From assembly GCF_029168945.1 (NCBI RefSeq), contig NC_083602.1, forward strand, positions 70,204,600 to 70,268,599: a DNA stretch of 64,000 nt. Direction: 5' to 3'. Made by a program: the position numbers and the translations under genes. Below are positions 30,869 to 43,900 of the stretch, one piece after another. Source of the DNA: Cannabis sativa (Eukaryota; Streptophyta; Magnoliopsida; Rosales; Cannabaceae). The notes under the pieces were generated by a model that searched no databases, had not been told where the DNA came from, and was given only the letters and a program-made list of their open reading frames with translations. The number at the start of each line of letters is the position of its first letter. Position 1 is the first letter of the stretch.

Positions 30869-33800
30869 AGGATTTCGTCCCCGAAATCTAACCTGAATAA
30901 CTCTGGATATTGAGCTCGCATATCTGATTCTAGCTCCCAAGTGGCTTCTTCCACCTTACTGTTTCTCCAGAGAACCTTGACCAACGCTATGGTCTTATTC
31001 CGAAGGACTTTATCCTTTCTATCCAGGATCTGCACTGGCTGTTCCTCATAAGACATATCTGACTGAAGCTGAAGGCCCTCATAACTGAGTATATGAGAGG
31101 GGTCTGAAACGTATTTTCTCAACATTGAGACATGAAATACGTTGTGCACTGCTGATAAAGCTGGAGGCAATGCTAACCGATATGCCACTTGACCTATCTT
31201 CTCGAGAATCTCGAAAGGTCCTGTAAATCTAGGGCATAACTTGCCTCTTTTCCCGAAACGTTTAATCCCCTTCATCGGAGATACTCGCAAAAACACATGG
31301 TCCCCTACTCGGAACTCAACATCCCTACGTTTCGGATCTGCGTAACTCTTCTGTCTGCTCTGGGAGGCAAGCATTCTAGCTTTAATCTTCTCTATTGCCT
31401 CATTGGTCCGTTGAACTGACTCTGGACCTAGGTATTTCCTCTCCCCTGTCTCATCCCAGTGGATAGGGGATCTGCATTTTCTACCGTACAACAGTTCGTA
31501 GGGTGCCATCCCTATCGTACTCTGGTAACTGTTGTTGTAAGAGAACTCTATCAACGGTAGATATTTACTCCATGAACCCTCAAAGTCCATAACACAGGCT
31601 CTCAGCATATCCTCCAATATCTGAATTGTCCTTTCGGACTGACCATCTGTCTGAGGATGAAATGCTGTACTGAATTTTAGCTTCGTACCCATTGCCCGTT
31701 GCAAACTCTGCCAAAATTTGGAGGTGAATTTCGGATCCCTGTCCGAAACTATAGATTTCGGTACCCCGTGAAGTCTCACTATCTCCCTGACATATAACTC
31801 TGCCAACTGATCCACTGAAAATGTCGTTCTAACCGGCAGAAAATGAGCAGATTTCGTAAATCGATCCACCACTACCCAGATGGAGTCATACATACCCGTG
31901 GTCCTAGGTAACCCGACCACAAAATCCATCGTAATATCCTCCCATTTCCATTCTGGTAGGGTTAGAGGCTGCAACAACCCTGCTGGTCTCTGATGTTCAG
32001 CCTTGATCTGCTGACACGTGAGGCATCTCGATACGAATTCTACCAAATTCTTCTTCATACCGCTCCACCAGAAGTACGGTTTCAAATCTTGGTACATCTT
32101 GGTGGTGCCGGGATGTAGAGAATATGGAGTAGAATGAGCCTCCTCAAAGATCTCGTTTCTCAGTTCCACACTGTTCGGAACACAAACCCTGGCTTTATAC
32201 AAAAGCATCCCACTATCTGACACTGAAAAGTCTTTGGCTTGACCAGCCAATACCTCATCTCGGATCTTCACTAACTCCGGATCTGTCGTCTGAGCAACCT
32301 TTATTCTTTCTAACAGATCAGATTGCAGCGTTAAGTTGTGAAGCTGACCTACCACAAACTCAATGCTGGATCTAACCATATCCTCTGCTAGCTGAGGTGA
32401 GATCTGAACCATGCTAGCTACCTGCCCGGGACCCTTTCTGCTCAGGGCATCGGCCACTACATTGGCTTTTCCGGGATGGTAAAGGATCTCACAATCATAA
32501 TCCTTCACTAATTCCAACCAACGCCTTTGTCTCATGTTCAAATCTTTCTGAGTAAAGAAATACTTGAGACTTTTATGGTCGGTATAGATCTCGCACTTCT
32601 CCCCATAAAGGTAATGCCGCCAAATCTTCAGTGCAAAAACCACTGCGGCCAATTCTAAATCATGAGTCGGGTATCGCTGTTCATAATCCTTTAACTGACG
32701 GGAGGCATAAGCGATAACCCGATCGGCTTGCATCAATACGCACCCCAAACCCTGTTTGGATGCGTCACAGTAGACTACGAACTTCTCCTTGTCCGAAGGC
32801 AAAGCTAGTACCGGAGCAGTAATCAATCTCTGTTTCAGCTCCTGAAAACTAGCTTCGCATTTATCTGACCAGATAAATCGCTGATTCTTCTTTGTAAGCT
32901 CGGTTAGGGGCATTGAAATTTTGGAGAACCCCTCCACGAACCTACGGTAGTACCCAGCTAATCCCAAGAAGCTTCTGATCTCTGTCACTGTCTTCGGTCT
33001 CGGCCAATCCCTGACGGATTCGATCTTCCCGGGATCCACCTTGATCCCATCTTTACTCACTATGTGCCCTAGGAAGGACACCTGAGACAACCAGAACTCA
33101 CATTTCTTGAACTTGGCGTAGAGTCTATGTTCTCGAAGTCGTTGCAGTACCATCTGAAGATGTAACTCATGCTCCTCTTCTGACTGAGAGTACACGAGGA
33201 TGTCGTCGATAAACACAATCACACAGATATCGAGGAAATCCTTGAATACTCTATTCATCAGGTCCATGAATGCTGCAGGAGCATTGGTTAGTCCGAATGA
33301 CATAACCAGGAACTCGTAGTGTCCATACCTAGTGCGGAAAGCCGTCTTCGGAATGTCCTCCTCTCGGATTCTCAACTGATGATAACCCGAACGGAGATCA
33401 ATCTTAGAAAAGACCGTCTTCCCCTGAAGCTGATCGAACAAGTCATCGATCCTAGGTAATGGATATTTATTCTTCACCGTCAGCTTGTTCAACTCTCTGT
33501 AGTCGATGCACATCCTCATAGATCCATCCTTCTTCTTCACGAACAAAACCGGGGCTCCCCAAGGTGACACACTGGGCCGAATGAACCCTATGTCAAGCAA
33601 CCCTTGGAGCTGAATCTTTAATTCCTTAAGTTCAGCTGGAGCCATCCTATACGGGGCTTTGGAAACCGGATCCACCCCTGGTGCCAAGTCAATCACGAAG
33701 TCAATCTCCCGCTGAGGTGGTAACCCTGGAAGTTCTTCGGGAAAAACGTCCAAAAATTCCCGAACCACTCTGATGTCCTCTGGCCGAATGGTGTCTGGCC

Positions 33801-35247
33801 GAGTGGTGTCCACCACCACGGCCAGAAACCCTAAGCACCCACCGTGCAATAATTCTCTCGCTGACATAGCCGAGATCACCGGGATCCGAGATCCCTGAAC
33901 CGAACCCACAAATACGAACGGTTCTTCACTTTCCGGTTGGAAGACCACCATCTTCCTCTTACAATCAATGCTCGCCGAATATTTAGATAGGAAATCCATT
34001 CCTAAAATAATATCAAATTCGACTAAGCTCATCTCTATCAGATCAGCGCTTAACTCTCTACCATCTATCCTGATCGGCATAGACCTAATCCACCTATTGG
34101 AGATAACCAATTCTCCGCCAGGTAACAGGGTTCCAAACCCTGATTCATATCTATCAAAGGGTCTACCCAACTTACTAAAGACTCTGGCCGCCACATAAGA
34201 ATGTGTAGCCCCAGAATCAAACAGCACTGAATAAAACGAGTTGTTAATAAAGAGCTGACCTGTAACAACTGATGGGCTGGCATCTGCATCAGCCTGCGTG
34301 ATCGCGAATACCCTGGCTGGAGTGGGTATCGCTGGAGCTCTCGGTGCCTCTGGCCGGAGCTGGGGACATTCCCTCTTGAAGTGCCCGGGCATGCCACAAT
34401 GGAAGCATCCCTGCCCCTTGCACTCGCCCCGATGATGCCTCTTGCAACTAGGGCACTCGGGATAGGAGAATCGGGTCTCATTACCACCAGGACGACTTCC
34501 TCTGTTCTGGTTCCCCCGGGACCTCTTGTTCTGACTCGAGCCGCCGGAAGCAGTGGGTGCCCTCTTCCTCTGATCAATGGCCGAACCACTACTCCCCCTG
34601 CTAAAGCCTGATGCAGGAGGGGTAGGAGCTCCGCCACTAACCGGAGTACTGGCTGATTCTGACATACACCCCACTGCGCCCTCAGCTCGCAGTGCCTTCT
34701 CCACCATCTGAGCATAGGTGGTGCTGTCGTCAGTGGTAATCATCAGGTCATGCCTGATCTTGGGATTCAACCCGTCCAGATACTTCTCCTTCCTGCTGAA
34801 GTCGGTCGGCACAATTCCCGAGGCTAACCTCGCCAACCGGTCAAACTGAGTAGTATACTCAGTGACGCTCATGTTCTCCCGCTGGGTCAGGTGAACGAAC
34901 TCTTTCCTCTTGGCGCTTCTGACCGCCTCATTATAGTATTTCGCGTTGAAGAGTTCCTGAAACCTTTCCCAGGTCATGGTGGTGACATCGTGAATCTGAG
35001 ACACCATGTCCCACCATACCAGGGCGTCCTCCTGGAACTGAAATGTGGCGCACACCACTCTGTCGTTACCGGTGACACCCATAAAGTTCAGAATTCTGGT
35101 GATCACCGTAAGCCACTGCTCGGCTTTCGATACATCTGGACCTCCCAGGAATACCGGAGGTGCTTGCTTCCGGAACCGCTCATACAATGGTTCCAATCTA
35201 TGGGCCGCCACCACTATCTCGGCACAGGCGGCGAGGGGCGGTGCCAC
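30853..35247 (-). CDS. Tekay-1 Gag-Pol polyprotein, 1464 aa, with C-terminal chromodomain
   Basis: Domains by residue from the Met at 35247: capsid with [13 protein letters not shown] and [15 protein letters not shown] (about 50-160); CCHC zinc knuckle [14 protein letters not shown] (about 279-292); aspartic protease DSGATHSYV (about 340); RT with [20 protein letters not shown] and catalytic FIDDILVYS (about 677); RNase H with [13 protein letters not shown] (about 822); integrase zinc finger H...H...CLTCQ (about 1035-1075); integrase DDE in MDFVVGLP (about 1105), SDRDPKF (about 1167) and the Glu of GQSERTIQ (about 1202); chromodomain [20 protein letters not shown] near the end (about 1415-1456). 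Every catalytic residue I checked is present. The Gag N-terminus is in a separate frame just upstream. Confidence 0.95.
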   Translation of the reverse strand: MAPPLAACAEIVVAAHRLEPLYERFRKQAPPVFLGGPDVSKAEQWLTVITRILNFMGVTGNDRVVCATFQFQEDALVWWDMVSQIHDVTTMTWERFQELFNAKYYNEAVRSAKRKEFVHLTQRENMSVTEYTTQFDRLARLASGIVPTDFSRKEKYLDGLNPKIRHDLMITTDDSTTYAQMVEKALRAEGAVGCMSESASTPVSGGAPTPPASGFSRGSSGSAIDQRKRAPTASGGSSQNKRSRGNQNRGSRPGGNETRFSYPECPSCKRHHRGECKGQGCFHCGMPGHFKRECPQLRPEAPRAPAIPTPARVFAITQADADASPSVVTGQLFINNSFYSVLFDSGATHSYVAARVFSKLGRPFDRYESGFGTLLPGGELVISNRWIRSMPIRIDGRELSADLIEMSLVEFDIILGMDFLSKYSASIDCKRKMVVFQPESEEPFVFVGSVQGSRIPVISAMSARELLHGGCLGFLAVVVDTTRPDTIRPEDIRVVREFLDVFPEELPGLPPQREIDFVIDLAPGVDPVSKAPYRMAPAELKELKIQLQGLLDIGFIRPSVSPWGAPVLFVKKKDGSMRMCIDYRELNKLTVKNKYPLPRIDDLFDQLQGKTVFSKIDLRSGYHQLRIREEDIPKTAFRTRYGHYEFLVMSFGLTNAPAAFMDLMNRVFKDFLDICVIVFIDDILVYSQSEEEHELHLQMVLQRLREHRLYAKFKKCEFWLSQVSFLGHIVSKDGIKVDPGKIESVRDWPRPKTVTEIRSFLGLAGYYRRFVEGFSKISMPLTELTKKNQRFIWSDKCEASFQELKQRLITAPVLALPSDKEKFVVYCDASKQGLGCVLMQADRVIAYASRQLKDYEQRYPTHDLELAAVVFALKIWRHYLYGEKCEIYTDHKSLKYFFTQKDLNMRQRRWLELVKDYDCEILYHPGKANVVADALSRKGPGQVASMVQISPQLAEDMVRSSIEFVVGQLHNLTLQSDLLERIKVAQTTDPELVKIRDEVLAGQAKDFSVSDSGMLLYKARVCVPNSVELRNEIFEEAHSTPYSLHPGTTKMYQDLKPYFWWSGMKKNLVEFVSRCLTCQQIKAEHQRPAGLLQPLTLPEWKWEDITMDFVVGLPRTTGMYDSIWVVVDRFTKSAHFLPVRTTFSVDQLAELYVREIVRLHGVPKSIVSDRDPKFTSKFWQSLQRAMGTKLKFSTAFHPQTDGQSERTIQILEDMLRACVMDFEGSWSKYLPLIEFSYNNSYQSTIGMAPYELLYGRKCRSPIHWDETGERKYLGPESVQRTNEAIEKIKARMLASQSRQKSYADPKRRDVEFRVGDHVFLRVSPMKGIKRFGKRGKLCPRFTGPFEILEKIGQVAYRLALPPALSAVHNVFHVSMLRKYVSDPSHILSYEGLQLQSDMSYEEQPVQILDRKDKVLRNKTIALVKVLWRNSKVEEATWELESDMRAQYPELFRLDFGDEILLRGG

Positions 35248-35252
35248 TGGAA

Positions 35253-35540
35253 CTACCGCACCGGAACTGCAGGAGCACCCCGCCGTCTCGGCCTCTGAAT
35301 CTCGAGGTCTTGTTCTTCGATCCGGGCTTGCATCTCCGCAAACCGCAACTCCCAGTTCGGGGCTCCCTGATCGGCTGGGGGAGCCTGGGCAGCCTGTGGC
35401 GGGTTCTCATCACCCCGGCCACGAGCCCTGCCTCGGGGACCTCTACCTCGGCCCCTAGCAGGTGGGGGAAACTGAGCTCCCTGTCCCTGATTCGACCCTA
35501 CGGAGTTGCCCTGACTCCTGGTAGTCCGCCTGGCGTCCAT
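35253..35540 (-). CDS. Tekay-1 Gag N-terminus, frameshifted from the polyprotein
   Basis: Starts [18 protein letters not shown], followed by an Arg/Gly-rich stretch and a coiled-coil-like piece ([20 protein letters not shown]). It ends at a TAG after GAPAVPVR. The polyprotein frame begins at the same place with [10 protein letters not shown], one base out of phase. A single-base indel in an ancestrally fused Gag-Pol is the simplest reading; programmed frameshifting is possible but I see no slippery site I would defend. Tekay-2 has the matching start Met at 53765. Confidence 0.8.
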   Translation of the reverse strand: MDARRTTRSQGNSVGSNQGQGAQFPPPARGRGRGPRGRARGRGDENPPQAAQAPPADQGAPNWELRFAEMQARIEEQDLEIQRPRRRGAPAVPVR

Positions 35541-35800
35541 CTAGTTAGAACCGCCTGCGAAACCAAGAGTTGGCATATCAGGTCGTATTCAGGGCGAGCT
35601 TACTAATGCCGCTTAATTTGGAAATTAGAAATGAAACATGCGCCTATTCTACTATCAGGCTACTAACATGCTTCCTAACAGGCTTTTCTTTTTCATAACT
35701 GAATAAAATAAACTACTAAAGCAATAAAGGCTTACTGAACCGTGAACCGAGCTAACTGCTGATGATGATTGTACATGTCGTGACGATCTTCGGAAGACAA
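35541..35800 (-). other. Tekay-1 leader
   Basis: About 260 bases between primer site and Gag start, no ORF. Confidence 0.75.
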
Positions 35801-35819
35801 CCTGGCGGCTCTGATACCA
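35801..35819 (-). other. Tekay-1 primer-binding site, tRNA-Met type
   Basis: Minus strand TGGTATCAGAGCCGCCAGG, three bases from the LTR end. A perfect match to the usual initiator-tRNA-Met site over its first 12 bases. Confidence 0.92.
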
Positions 35820-35822
35820 AAT

Positions 35823-38074
35823 TGTAACACCCTAACTATCTTAGGCGTATTACGTGATTTTTAAACGTACTGTGCAGCTCGTTGCTAATCAACGAGGTTT
35901 ATGGAAAAACGTGATTAATTAAAATTTTGCTTTTTCATTAACTTATAAACCATTTTACAAAAGTCTCGGGATCCCGATTTATAAAAATATTTACAAACGT
36001 TTTAACTGTTTAACTTTTACATCAAAATGAAAGTCGTCTAACGACAGTTACAAAATCTCAGCCCTGCTGTCCCGAGGATCGTACGCTCCAGGCCTAACCG
36101 CCCCGACATGTACAATCTCATAGGCTCGCTCACGGTCCATCAGCAACTGCCTTGCCTTTACCTACACATGAACATAAACTGTGAGTCGACAGACTCAGTA
36201 AGAAAAGCATAATAATAACATACATAAAACTGACTGCCGTGTCCAACACGATACTGAGTCCCGCTACTGCCATGTCCAACATGGTACTGAGCACTACTGC
36301 CATGTCCAACATGGTACTGAGTTTTGAACGTTCAGGGGACGGTACTATTGACAAGTATCCTCCTGATCGGTCGAACCGGTCATACTCCGGCTGCTGGTCA
36401 TACTCCAGCCTGTACCGACGGGATAGGTCAATAGCACTGAACCACCAACCAGTGTCAGCCTGATCGGTCGAACCGGTCATACTCCGGCTGCTGGTCATAC
36501 TCCAGCCTGTACCGACGTGACAGGGTTGGGTGGTTCGAAGCCTAAATACATATCTAATGTAATCTAACAGGCTTCCTACATGCACGCTAAACATGTAATC
36601 TACATATGCATACTGTTATACTAATCTTACCTGGATTCCGATTTCAGGTGTGCCGGTCAACCTGACTGGAACTGAAGCTGAACGGCGGATTACTGGCTCC
36701 TAAACCATAAAAATCACAACGCTATAAGTGACACGCTAAATCACTTCCCGGGGACTAAAACTTGAAACTAAAAGTTTCCCTATCGATAAAAAGCATGGCA
36801 ATACCCCTAAAAACCCAAAAACGAGGAAAACTAGGGTTCTGAAAAATCCCCAACCGGCAGACCGGTTGCCCAACCGGAATTCCGGTTCTGGGAAATTCTG
36901 AACCCCCATCCGGAATTCCGGATGCTCAACCGGAATTCCGGTTCCTCGCAGGCAGCAACCATAAAATCTCATAACTCGACCAATTTAACCCCAATTGATC
37001 CCAAACTTTCCAGACCTGTTCTATATGCCCCAAATAACAATTCCAAGGCATCAAACCTACCCAGAAACCACATACACAAATTTTGCCATTGGAGCTCAAG
37101 CTTTGAGTTCCAAACTCAAGCTTGAGCAAACCACCTAAACAAGCATGCAAACCAACTTAATTCTGCATAACTAAGCACAAAATCACCTCTGCAAACTAAC
37201 AAGAACAACAGCAACAACACAGAATAAATTCACAACATTTTCTTTCCAAAATTCATACTTTTTCACATAAAAACTAAAAGCTTGAACCACCTAGCTACTC
37301 ATGCTTCAAACAACTCAATTAATCATCAAATAATCATGCTTTGAACTTTAGAAAAACAACAAAATCACAGCAGCAACACTTACTAAAATCATCATGCATT
37401 TCACTCAACTTTTTCATCATTTTTCTCAAAATTTAAAGAAAGAAAACAAGAGAGCTAACCTAGCTTGGAAAAATACTTAGATTAGGGTGAGAATCCACTT
37501 GAAAATTGAACAAAAATCCAGCCCTTTGAATCCCATGCACCAGCCGAAATGAGAGGAAAAGAGAGAGAGCTTCTTGAAAATTTCTATTTTTTTGACTAAG
37601 TGTTTGAAAAGTGAAAGAAATAAAAAGGGTAATGCCACTTAACCCAAAACCATTTCAGCCAACAATTAATAATTTAAATAAACATTTAACATTTATTTTC
37701 AATTAATAAACTCACTAGAAGACAAAACACAAATGGGGCAAAAAGACCATTTTGCCCCTCCACCATAAAATCACATAAATCATACTAAAGGGGTATTTTT
37801 GGGACATTCTAAATTCCCGGCCATTCCCGACATTCCCAATGTCTAAAACCCGTCCCCAAAATACTAACATACTAAGTTGTGATTTCTACTGAGCCAAACG
37901 CCGAGTTCCAAAATACCGGACACCGGAAATGCGAAATATAAAAACTGCTGATGACATAATTATGCATATCTGAATTCCATAAATATCAACAATAAATTAT
38001 TTAAATATCTATAAATAATTTCCTGATTAACATAAATAACTGCTAATTTCCAAATTAACTAAGCGGGCTTTACA
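35823..38074 (-). mobile_element. Tekay-1 5' LTR, 2252 bp
   Basis: Partner of 28608-30851; carries the same palindrome cluster (36852-36943) and tandem dyads. Followed by TSD CAGCC (38075-38079). Confidence 0.95.
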
Positions 38075-38079
38075 CAGCC

Positions 38080-38432
38080 CTTCTTTAATCTTCTCTATAA
38101 TCCAGTAGAGTCTTATGTCTATATGTTTTCTCTTTTCATGATAAAATCGATTCTTGAAAAGGTTGATGGAAGACTAGCTATCTAAGTACACAATCACTCA
38201 ACCTTTTATTTGTTTCAATACAAATAAAATTCCCCAAAGCCATAAAGCTTCCTTCAATGCTTTCGTGGTGGCCCAAAATTCTGCTTTCGTAGTGGAAAAG
38301 GCAACCACAGACTTTAACTGGGCCTTTTTAGCATATACAGTTCCAATTTTTCAGGAAAACGTAGGAAGTGGTTGATTTTCTCATTTCTTTATTCAAAGCA
38401 TAGTCAACATCCACGAATCCTTTCAACTCTAG
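38080..38432 (-). pseudogene. Copia C RNase H
   Basis: Minus-strand pieces resembling KSVVAFSTTKAEFWATTKAL, LWLWGILFVLKQI and SINLFKNRFYHEKRKHIDIR match the Copia RNase H (AEYMA... to KHIDIR... in relatives). It is interrupted by stops and then by Tekay-1. Confidence 0.78.
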
Positions 38433-39461
38433 TTATCCTTTTGCTTTCTCATAGGTCAGACCATAATCCCAAGTGCCCTTCAAGAACCTTAATAACAATT
38501 TGAGGGCCTTCCAATTTTCAAGAACTAGATTTGACATGAACTGGTTCAGGATGCTTATAGCATGAGCCATGTCTGTCCTGGTGCTCACCATTACATACAT
38601 TAAGCATCCTAAAACCATTGCATAGGGTACATCCTTCATTTCCTCTTTCTCTTTCACACTGTTCGGACATTGTTCCTTTGGCAAGACAAACTGTCCACCT
38701 AATGGAATGGATGTACTCTTTGCATCTTCCATGTTGAACTTCTTGATGTACCCAAACTACTTTAAGTTCATTGTCCCTTCCTTCATGTTCCTTGAAACTT
38801 CAATACCAAGTATATTTTGAACTGGTCCAAGCTCCTTCATCTCAAACTCTCTCTTGAGCTTGGTTTTGATACTTTTGATCAATGATTGGTCTTTTCTCAT
38901 TTTGAGCATGTCATCTACATAGAGCAAAAAGAACACAATTGTAGATTGTTCCAAATTCTTGAATTATAAAAAGTGATCATATGCTCATTGTTTGAACTTA
39001 ATTTGTTACATATAACTATCAAATCTTTTGTTCCATTGTCTTGGGGACTGTATCAAATAATGTAAGGACATGTTCAACTTGCAAACTAACTTATCTCATT
39101 TCCCTTCCACCTGAAATGCAAGTGGTTGCTTCATGTAGATTTCTTCATCCAAGAATCCATTCAGAAAAGTAGTTTTAACATCAAGTTGTTCAACTTCAAA
39201 CTCCATTTGAGCTGCCAAGGACAACATCAATCTTATCGTCATGTATTTTACCACAAGTGAGAAGATTTTAGTGTAGTTTCTTCCTTGCACTTGAGTAAAA
39301 CTCTTAGCCACTAACCTAGCTTTGAACCACACTGGTTCTTTCTCATTGATTCCCTCCTTCACCTTGAGAATCCATTTGCACTCCACAATCTTTTTGCTCT
39401 TAGGCTTCGGTACAACTGTCCAAGTCTTATTATTTCGAAGCGAATTCATCTCCTCATCCAT
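38433..39461 (-). pseudogene. Copia C reverse transcriptase
   Basis: Three open pieces share one frame, so the lesions are in-frame stops and not frameshifts. N-terminal part: NNKTWTVVPKPKSKKIVECKW, RLVAKSFTQVQGRNY and LDVKTTFLNGFLDEEIYMKQ with the first catalytic Asp kept (39096-39461). Middle: catalytic YVDD in VFFLLYVDDMLKM (about 38910-38935). C-terminal part: PYAMVLGCLMYVMVSTRTDM and LKLLLRFLKGTWDYGLTY. Stops occur at about 39095, around 38960-39000 and near 38756. Inactive. Confidence 0.85.
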
Positions 39462-39777
39462 CTCTTGGAGCCATTTTGACTTGTTTTCACCTGAAATTGC
39501 CTCTTCGTAGCTTCTAGGCTCTTCAATTTTAGTTTGTTGTACTGTTGCTAGTTCAAATGCTATTAAAATAGGCTGTTTCTACACACCTTGTAGGGTCTCT
39601 TCTAGTTCTATTGCATGCCAATTGATAACCTTCTAGACATGTCTGTCTGAGTACATTTGGAACCTCTATTTGGTCTTTGTTATCTTTCAACTCAGCATCA
39701 GCCTCTGTCTACGCACTATCTTCTGGTTCTAGATTAGCTTCTAGCTGTGAACCTTCTTCTGAATGTTTCGTTCCGTA
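39462..39777 (-). other. Copia C linker between integrase and RT
   Basis: The usual low-complexity, Glu/Ser-rich spacer of Copia Pol, degenerate here, no domain recognised. Confidence 0.5.
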
Positions 39778-40930
39778 TTATTCCATTTCTATGTGTGTAG
39801 TGTTCTTATTTCTAGTTTTTCCTACATCATACAGAGACACTCTACCTTTCCCGAATGTCAAGTGAGGATATTCCATCTCATTAAAAACAACATTTTTAGC
39901 AATCAAAACCTTTGGTCTACCCTTCTTAGAAATATAAATTCTATACCCCTTAGTACGTAAGGCATAACCTAGGAAAGTTCCCTTAACTGGTCTAGGTTCT
40001 AGGTTGTCAATAGATTGGTGTACATATGTTGTACACCCAAAAGTTCTTAAATGTGTTAGGTTTGGGGTTCTGTTGTACCACATTTCATAAGGTGTTTTCA
40101 AGCCTATAACTCGGTTTGGGATTCTATTAATAAGGTAGATTGTCGTTGCTAAAGCTTCCCCCCAAAATGGTTTCTCTAATCTAAAACTAAATAGTAGGCA
40201 TCTAACTTTGTTCAACAGGGTTCGGTTCATCCTTTCAGCAATACCATTTTGCTTTGGGGTCTTCACTATGGTTCTATGCCTAGTGATCCCATACTCTTAA
40301 CACAACATTTCAAATTAAGAGTTAATAAAATCTAACCCATTGTCCATCCTCAGGTTCATAACTTTTAGATCGGTTTGGTTTTCCACCTGAGTTTTCTGAA
40401 ATCTATACTATTCGAGGAACTCATTACCCACTATAATCATCCAACTATGGAAAGAAAATATTGCTTAGCGGAGTGAGTGGGCACTTTGTATGCCCCCCAA
40501 AGATCATCATACACATATTCAAGTATCTTCTTTGTTGTGTGCCTAGCAGGAGTGAACTTCAGTTTATGTTATTTTCCTGAAACACAAGCTTCACAAAATT
40601 GTAAGGCACATGAATTAAATTTTCAATTATACCTTGTTTGTGCAGTTCTTTGAGGCCTTGTTCATTGATTTTCCCAAGCTTGTGATGCCACAATTGCACA
40701 TCTGATTCCAGCCCTTTCACCATACTTTCTTGTCCGGATGGAAAAGTTTCTCCTTGGAAAAATATAAACCATTGATCCTTTCACCTTTAATCACTATCAA
40801 CTACCAAACCTCTAGTCATCTTCATGCTTCTGTGCATGGACTTGTATTCGTAACCTTCAATTTCAAGCGTACCTAGGGAATAAGTTGTTTTGTCTTAAGT
40901 TTAAAATGTGGCTTAAATTTTTCATCACCT
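39778..40930 (-). pseudogene. Copia C integrase with GAG-preintegrase
   Basis: The open piece 39778-40266 has NGIAERMNRTLLNKVRCLL (catalytic Glu), KPFWGEALATTIYLINRIPN, TPYEMWYNRTPNLTHLRTFG and GTFLGYALRTKGYRIY. Upstream, in broken frames, are KLGKINEQGLKELHKQGIIE (preintegrase), a CVSGK-type zinc-finger end and PARHTTKKILEYVYDDLWGA (first catalytic Asp). The A-element border at 40933 falls in the region between protease and preintegrase. Confidence 0.83.
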
Positions 40931-40933
40931 TGA
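40929..40933. repeat. TSD (CTTGA), left copy, of element A
   Basis: CTTGA immediately before 40934 and again at 61869-61873. Confidence 0.88.
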
Positions 40934-43900
40934 TGTGGGGTTTTGTGCCCTAAATAAAACCCATTACAATCTGATAGTTATCAATTGAAGAGTTTTGAAG
41001 TGATTATGTTAACATGTATTTTACATGCTTATGGTTTAATATACATATTTAATATATGCACAAAATCAGTTAAGTCCGGAACATATATTTATTCACAATT
41101 ACAGTATTGTCAACACAGTGGAATGTGATTGTGATTATATGATTCAAAAGACTAAGTCCCTGTTTCATCAGTGTTTTGGATTTACACTGATGTGGTAATC
41201 AGCGATGAAGTATACTTACACTTGGAGTAAGTGTTATGTTCTTTCCAGGACATTAGTAAAGTATACTAGTTTCGAATATATGGAGTTTCATTGGACTGGA
41301 CCGATATTGAACTTGGTCAAGATATTAGAAACTTACCGTTATATCTTTCCAAGTCAATATCAGTAGTTGATCTTAGATTAAAAGAATCTAAATCCTGATA
41401 TGCTTAGGCTCAATCTCAGGACTGTTATTCATGTTCTTTGATTTATTAGTTAAGCCTACTTTTGGGTCAGGGTGATACGTATATTTTGGGAACATAATAG
41501 CATGACTGTGTGGGAGCGCTAAACATAAATATGGAATCTATGGCTTCTACTGGTGTATAGAAGTCAAGTGATGATTCCCTTCGAGCTTAGTTAAATAGAA
41601 GTAAAAGGATGAGCTCTTGTTTCAGTGACTATATATTAGATCACTAAAATATCATTTACAGGTAGCTAAGTGTTTTAAGGGGCCAAATACATTAAGGGGT
41701 GAAAACGGTAAATTTATCCCATCTCGATGTAAATCATCTATGTAGAGGATCTTTGATCACATTCAGATTATAACAATGGTTAAATGAGATAGCATATCTA
41801 TATCGTGGAACATATAGAATGCTCTATATAAGTCTGTGTTGGGTTTTATGCCCTAAATAAAACTCATTTCAATATAATCAGATTTACTTATTAATATAGA
41901 TCAGAAATAACATTTAATGTTGCATGGTTCACATGATTTTCATGATTATATGTACATAATGTATAAATTCATCTGAAATCCTTTTCACATACTTGATCCT
42001 GTTTATTGTGCTGCCAACACATTGGAAAGTAAACATGACTATGTGAATAAAGATTCCTAGATTTATCAGACATAGGGTTTTACTGATATAAAAATCTACA
42101 ACAAGAGTTTACTTGCATTTGGAGAAATGCTATGTTCTTTCCAGAGCATTGGTTAAAGTAAAGCTCAGGTTGGATGCATGGAGTATGCATCGGAAGGGAC
42201 CGATATTGAACTTTGACTTAGATTTATTAAACTTACCGTAATATCTATTCGAGTCAATATCGCCTAGTTGATCCTAGATCAAATGATCTTAATCCTGTTA
42301 TGATTAGGTTCAATCTCAAGAGGTTATTTGTGTTCTTTGATTTGTTAGTTAAGCCTACTTTTAGGTCAGGGTGATACGTACATTTTGGGAACACGGTAGT
42401 GCAATTGAGTGGGGTCGCTAACATAAACATGGAATCTATAGCTTCTATCTGGCGAATAGTAAGTAAAAGATGATCTCCTTCGAGCTTGACCAAACGAAAA
42501 TAAATGGTGGAGATCTCATTTCATGTAAGCTGAAATATCATTTATACGGGGTTAAGTGTTTTAAGGATTAAATACATTGTAGGGTGTAACCGTAATCTAA
42601 TCCCTTTACAGTGTAGATCATTCATATAGAGGATCATTGATCAAATTAGGATTATAACAATGGATAACTAATGATGTGTCTATATGGTGGAACATATAGA
42701 GCATTCTATATACTGAGATTGCAATTCTAAGTTCTATGCGTGGATTCAACGAAGAATTAATAAGTCAGTGAATTTTAGTAATAAATTCTTGATCTACTTA
42801 TTGGAAGCTCGGTTATATAGACCCATGGTCCCCGCACTAGTTGAGATAATATTGCTTGTAAGACTCATATAATTGGTTTTGATTAATCAATTATAATTCT
42901 CAAATTAGACTATGTCTATTTGTGAATTTTTCACTATGTAAGGGCGAAATTGTAAAGAAAGAGTTTTAGGGGCATATTTGTTAATTATGATACTTTGTAT
43001 GGTTCAATTAATAAATATGATAAATGACAATATTATTTAATAATTATTTATAGTTATTAAATAGTTAGAACTGGAATTTAAATGGTTGAATTAGAAAATT
43101 GGTGTTTTTGAGAAAATCAAATGCAGAAAAGATAAAACTACAAAATTGCAAAAAGTGAGGCCCAAATCCACTATGCATGGCCGGCCACTTTTGTAGGGAA
43201 TTTAAACTGATATTTTCATTATTTTAATGCCAAATTATTCAAACCTAATCCTAGTGGAATGCTATAAATAGATAGTGAAGGCTTCAAGAAAATTACACTT
43301 CTGATTCAGAGAAAAACCTGAGCCTTCTCTCTCCCTATCTAGCCGACCACTCCCTCTCTCTTTCTTCCCTCTTAAATTTCGAAATTTAGTTCAACTTATT
43401 GGAAGCTCAGCAATATAGATCCATGGTCCCCATTCTAGTTGAGACCATACTGTTTGGAAGACTCAATAATTGATTTACGATTAATCAATTATAATTCTAA
43501 AAGTTAGACTATGTCTAATTTGTGAATTTTCACTAAGCAGGGATGAAATTGAAAAGAAAAAAGATTTTAGGTTTTATTTATTAATTAAGAGACTCTATAT
43601 GTCTAATTAATAATTATATTAAATGACAATATTATTTAATAATCTATTTTAGTTATTAAATAATTAGTTTTGCCATTTAAATGGTCAGAATTAGAAAATT
43701 GGCATTTTTGAAAAAATAGAAATAAAATTGTAGAAACTGCAAAATTCAAGTGAGGCCCATCACACCTTTGGTCGGCCACTTGCTTGTGTTTCCCAATTAT
43801 TATTTTCCATTTTTAATTGCCAAGTAATTACTAACATAAACCTAGCAGCTATCTATTAAAGGAAAGTGGTGGATCACACGAAATAAGGCAGTTAATCAAT

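Larger units (their letters stand above)
28608..38074 (-). mobile_element. Tekay/Del-type chromovirus (Gypsy), Tekay-1, 9467 bp, near-intact
   Basis: LTRs of 2244 and 2252 bp with TG/CA ends, TSD CAGCC on both sides, tRNA-Met primer site (35801-35819), polypurine tract beside the 3' LTR, and a nearly complete polyprotein with a C-terminal chromodomain. The LTRs are almost identical outside one patch (29160-29490 against 36380-36710), so insertion is recent. It sits in the RNase H region of Copia C. Confidence 0.95.

Noticed and set aside
34065..35606. Long ORFs antisense to or out of frame with Tekay-1 Gag
   Set aside because: Shadows of the GC-rich Gag coding sequence; no domain, and the sense frame has all retroelement motifs.
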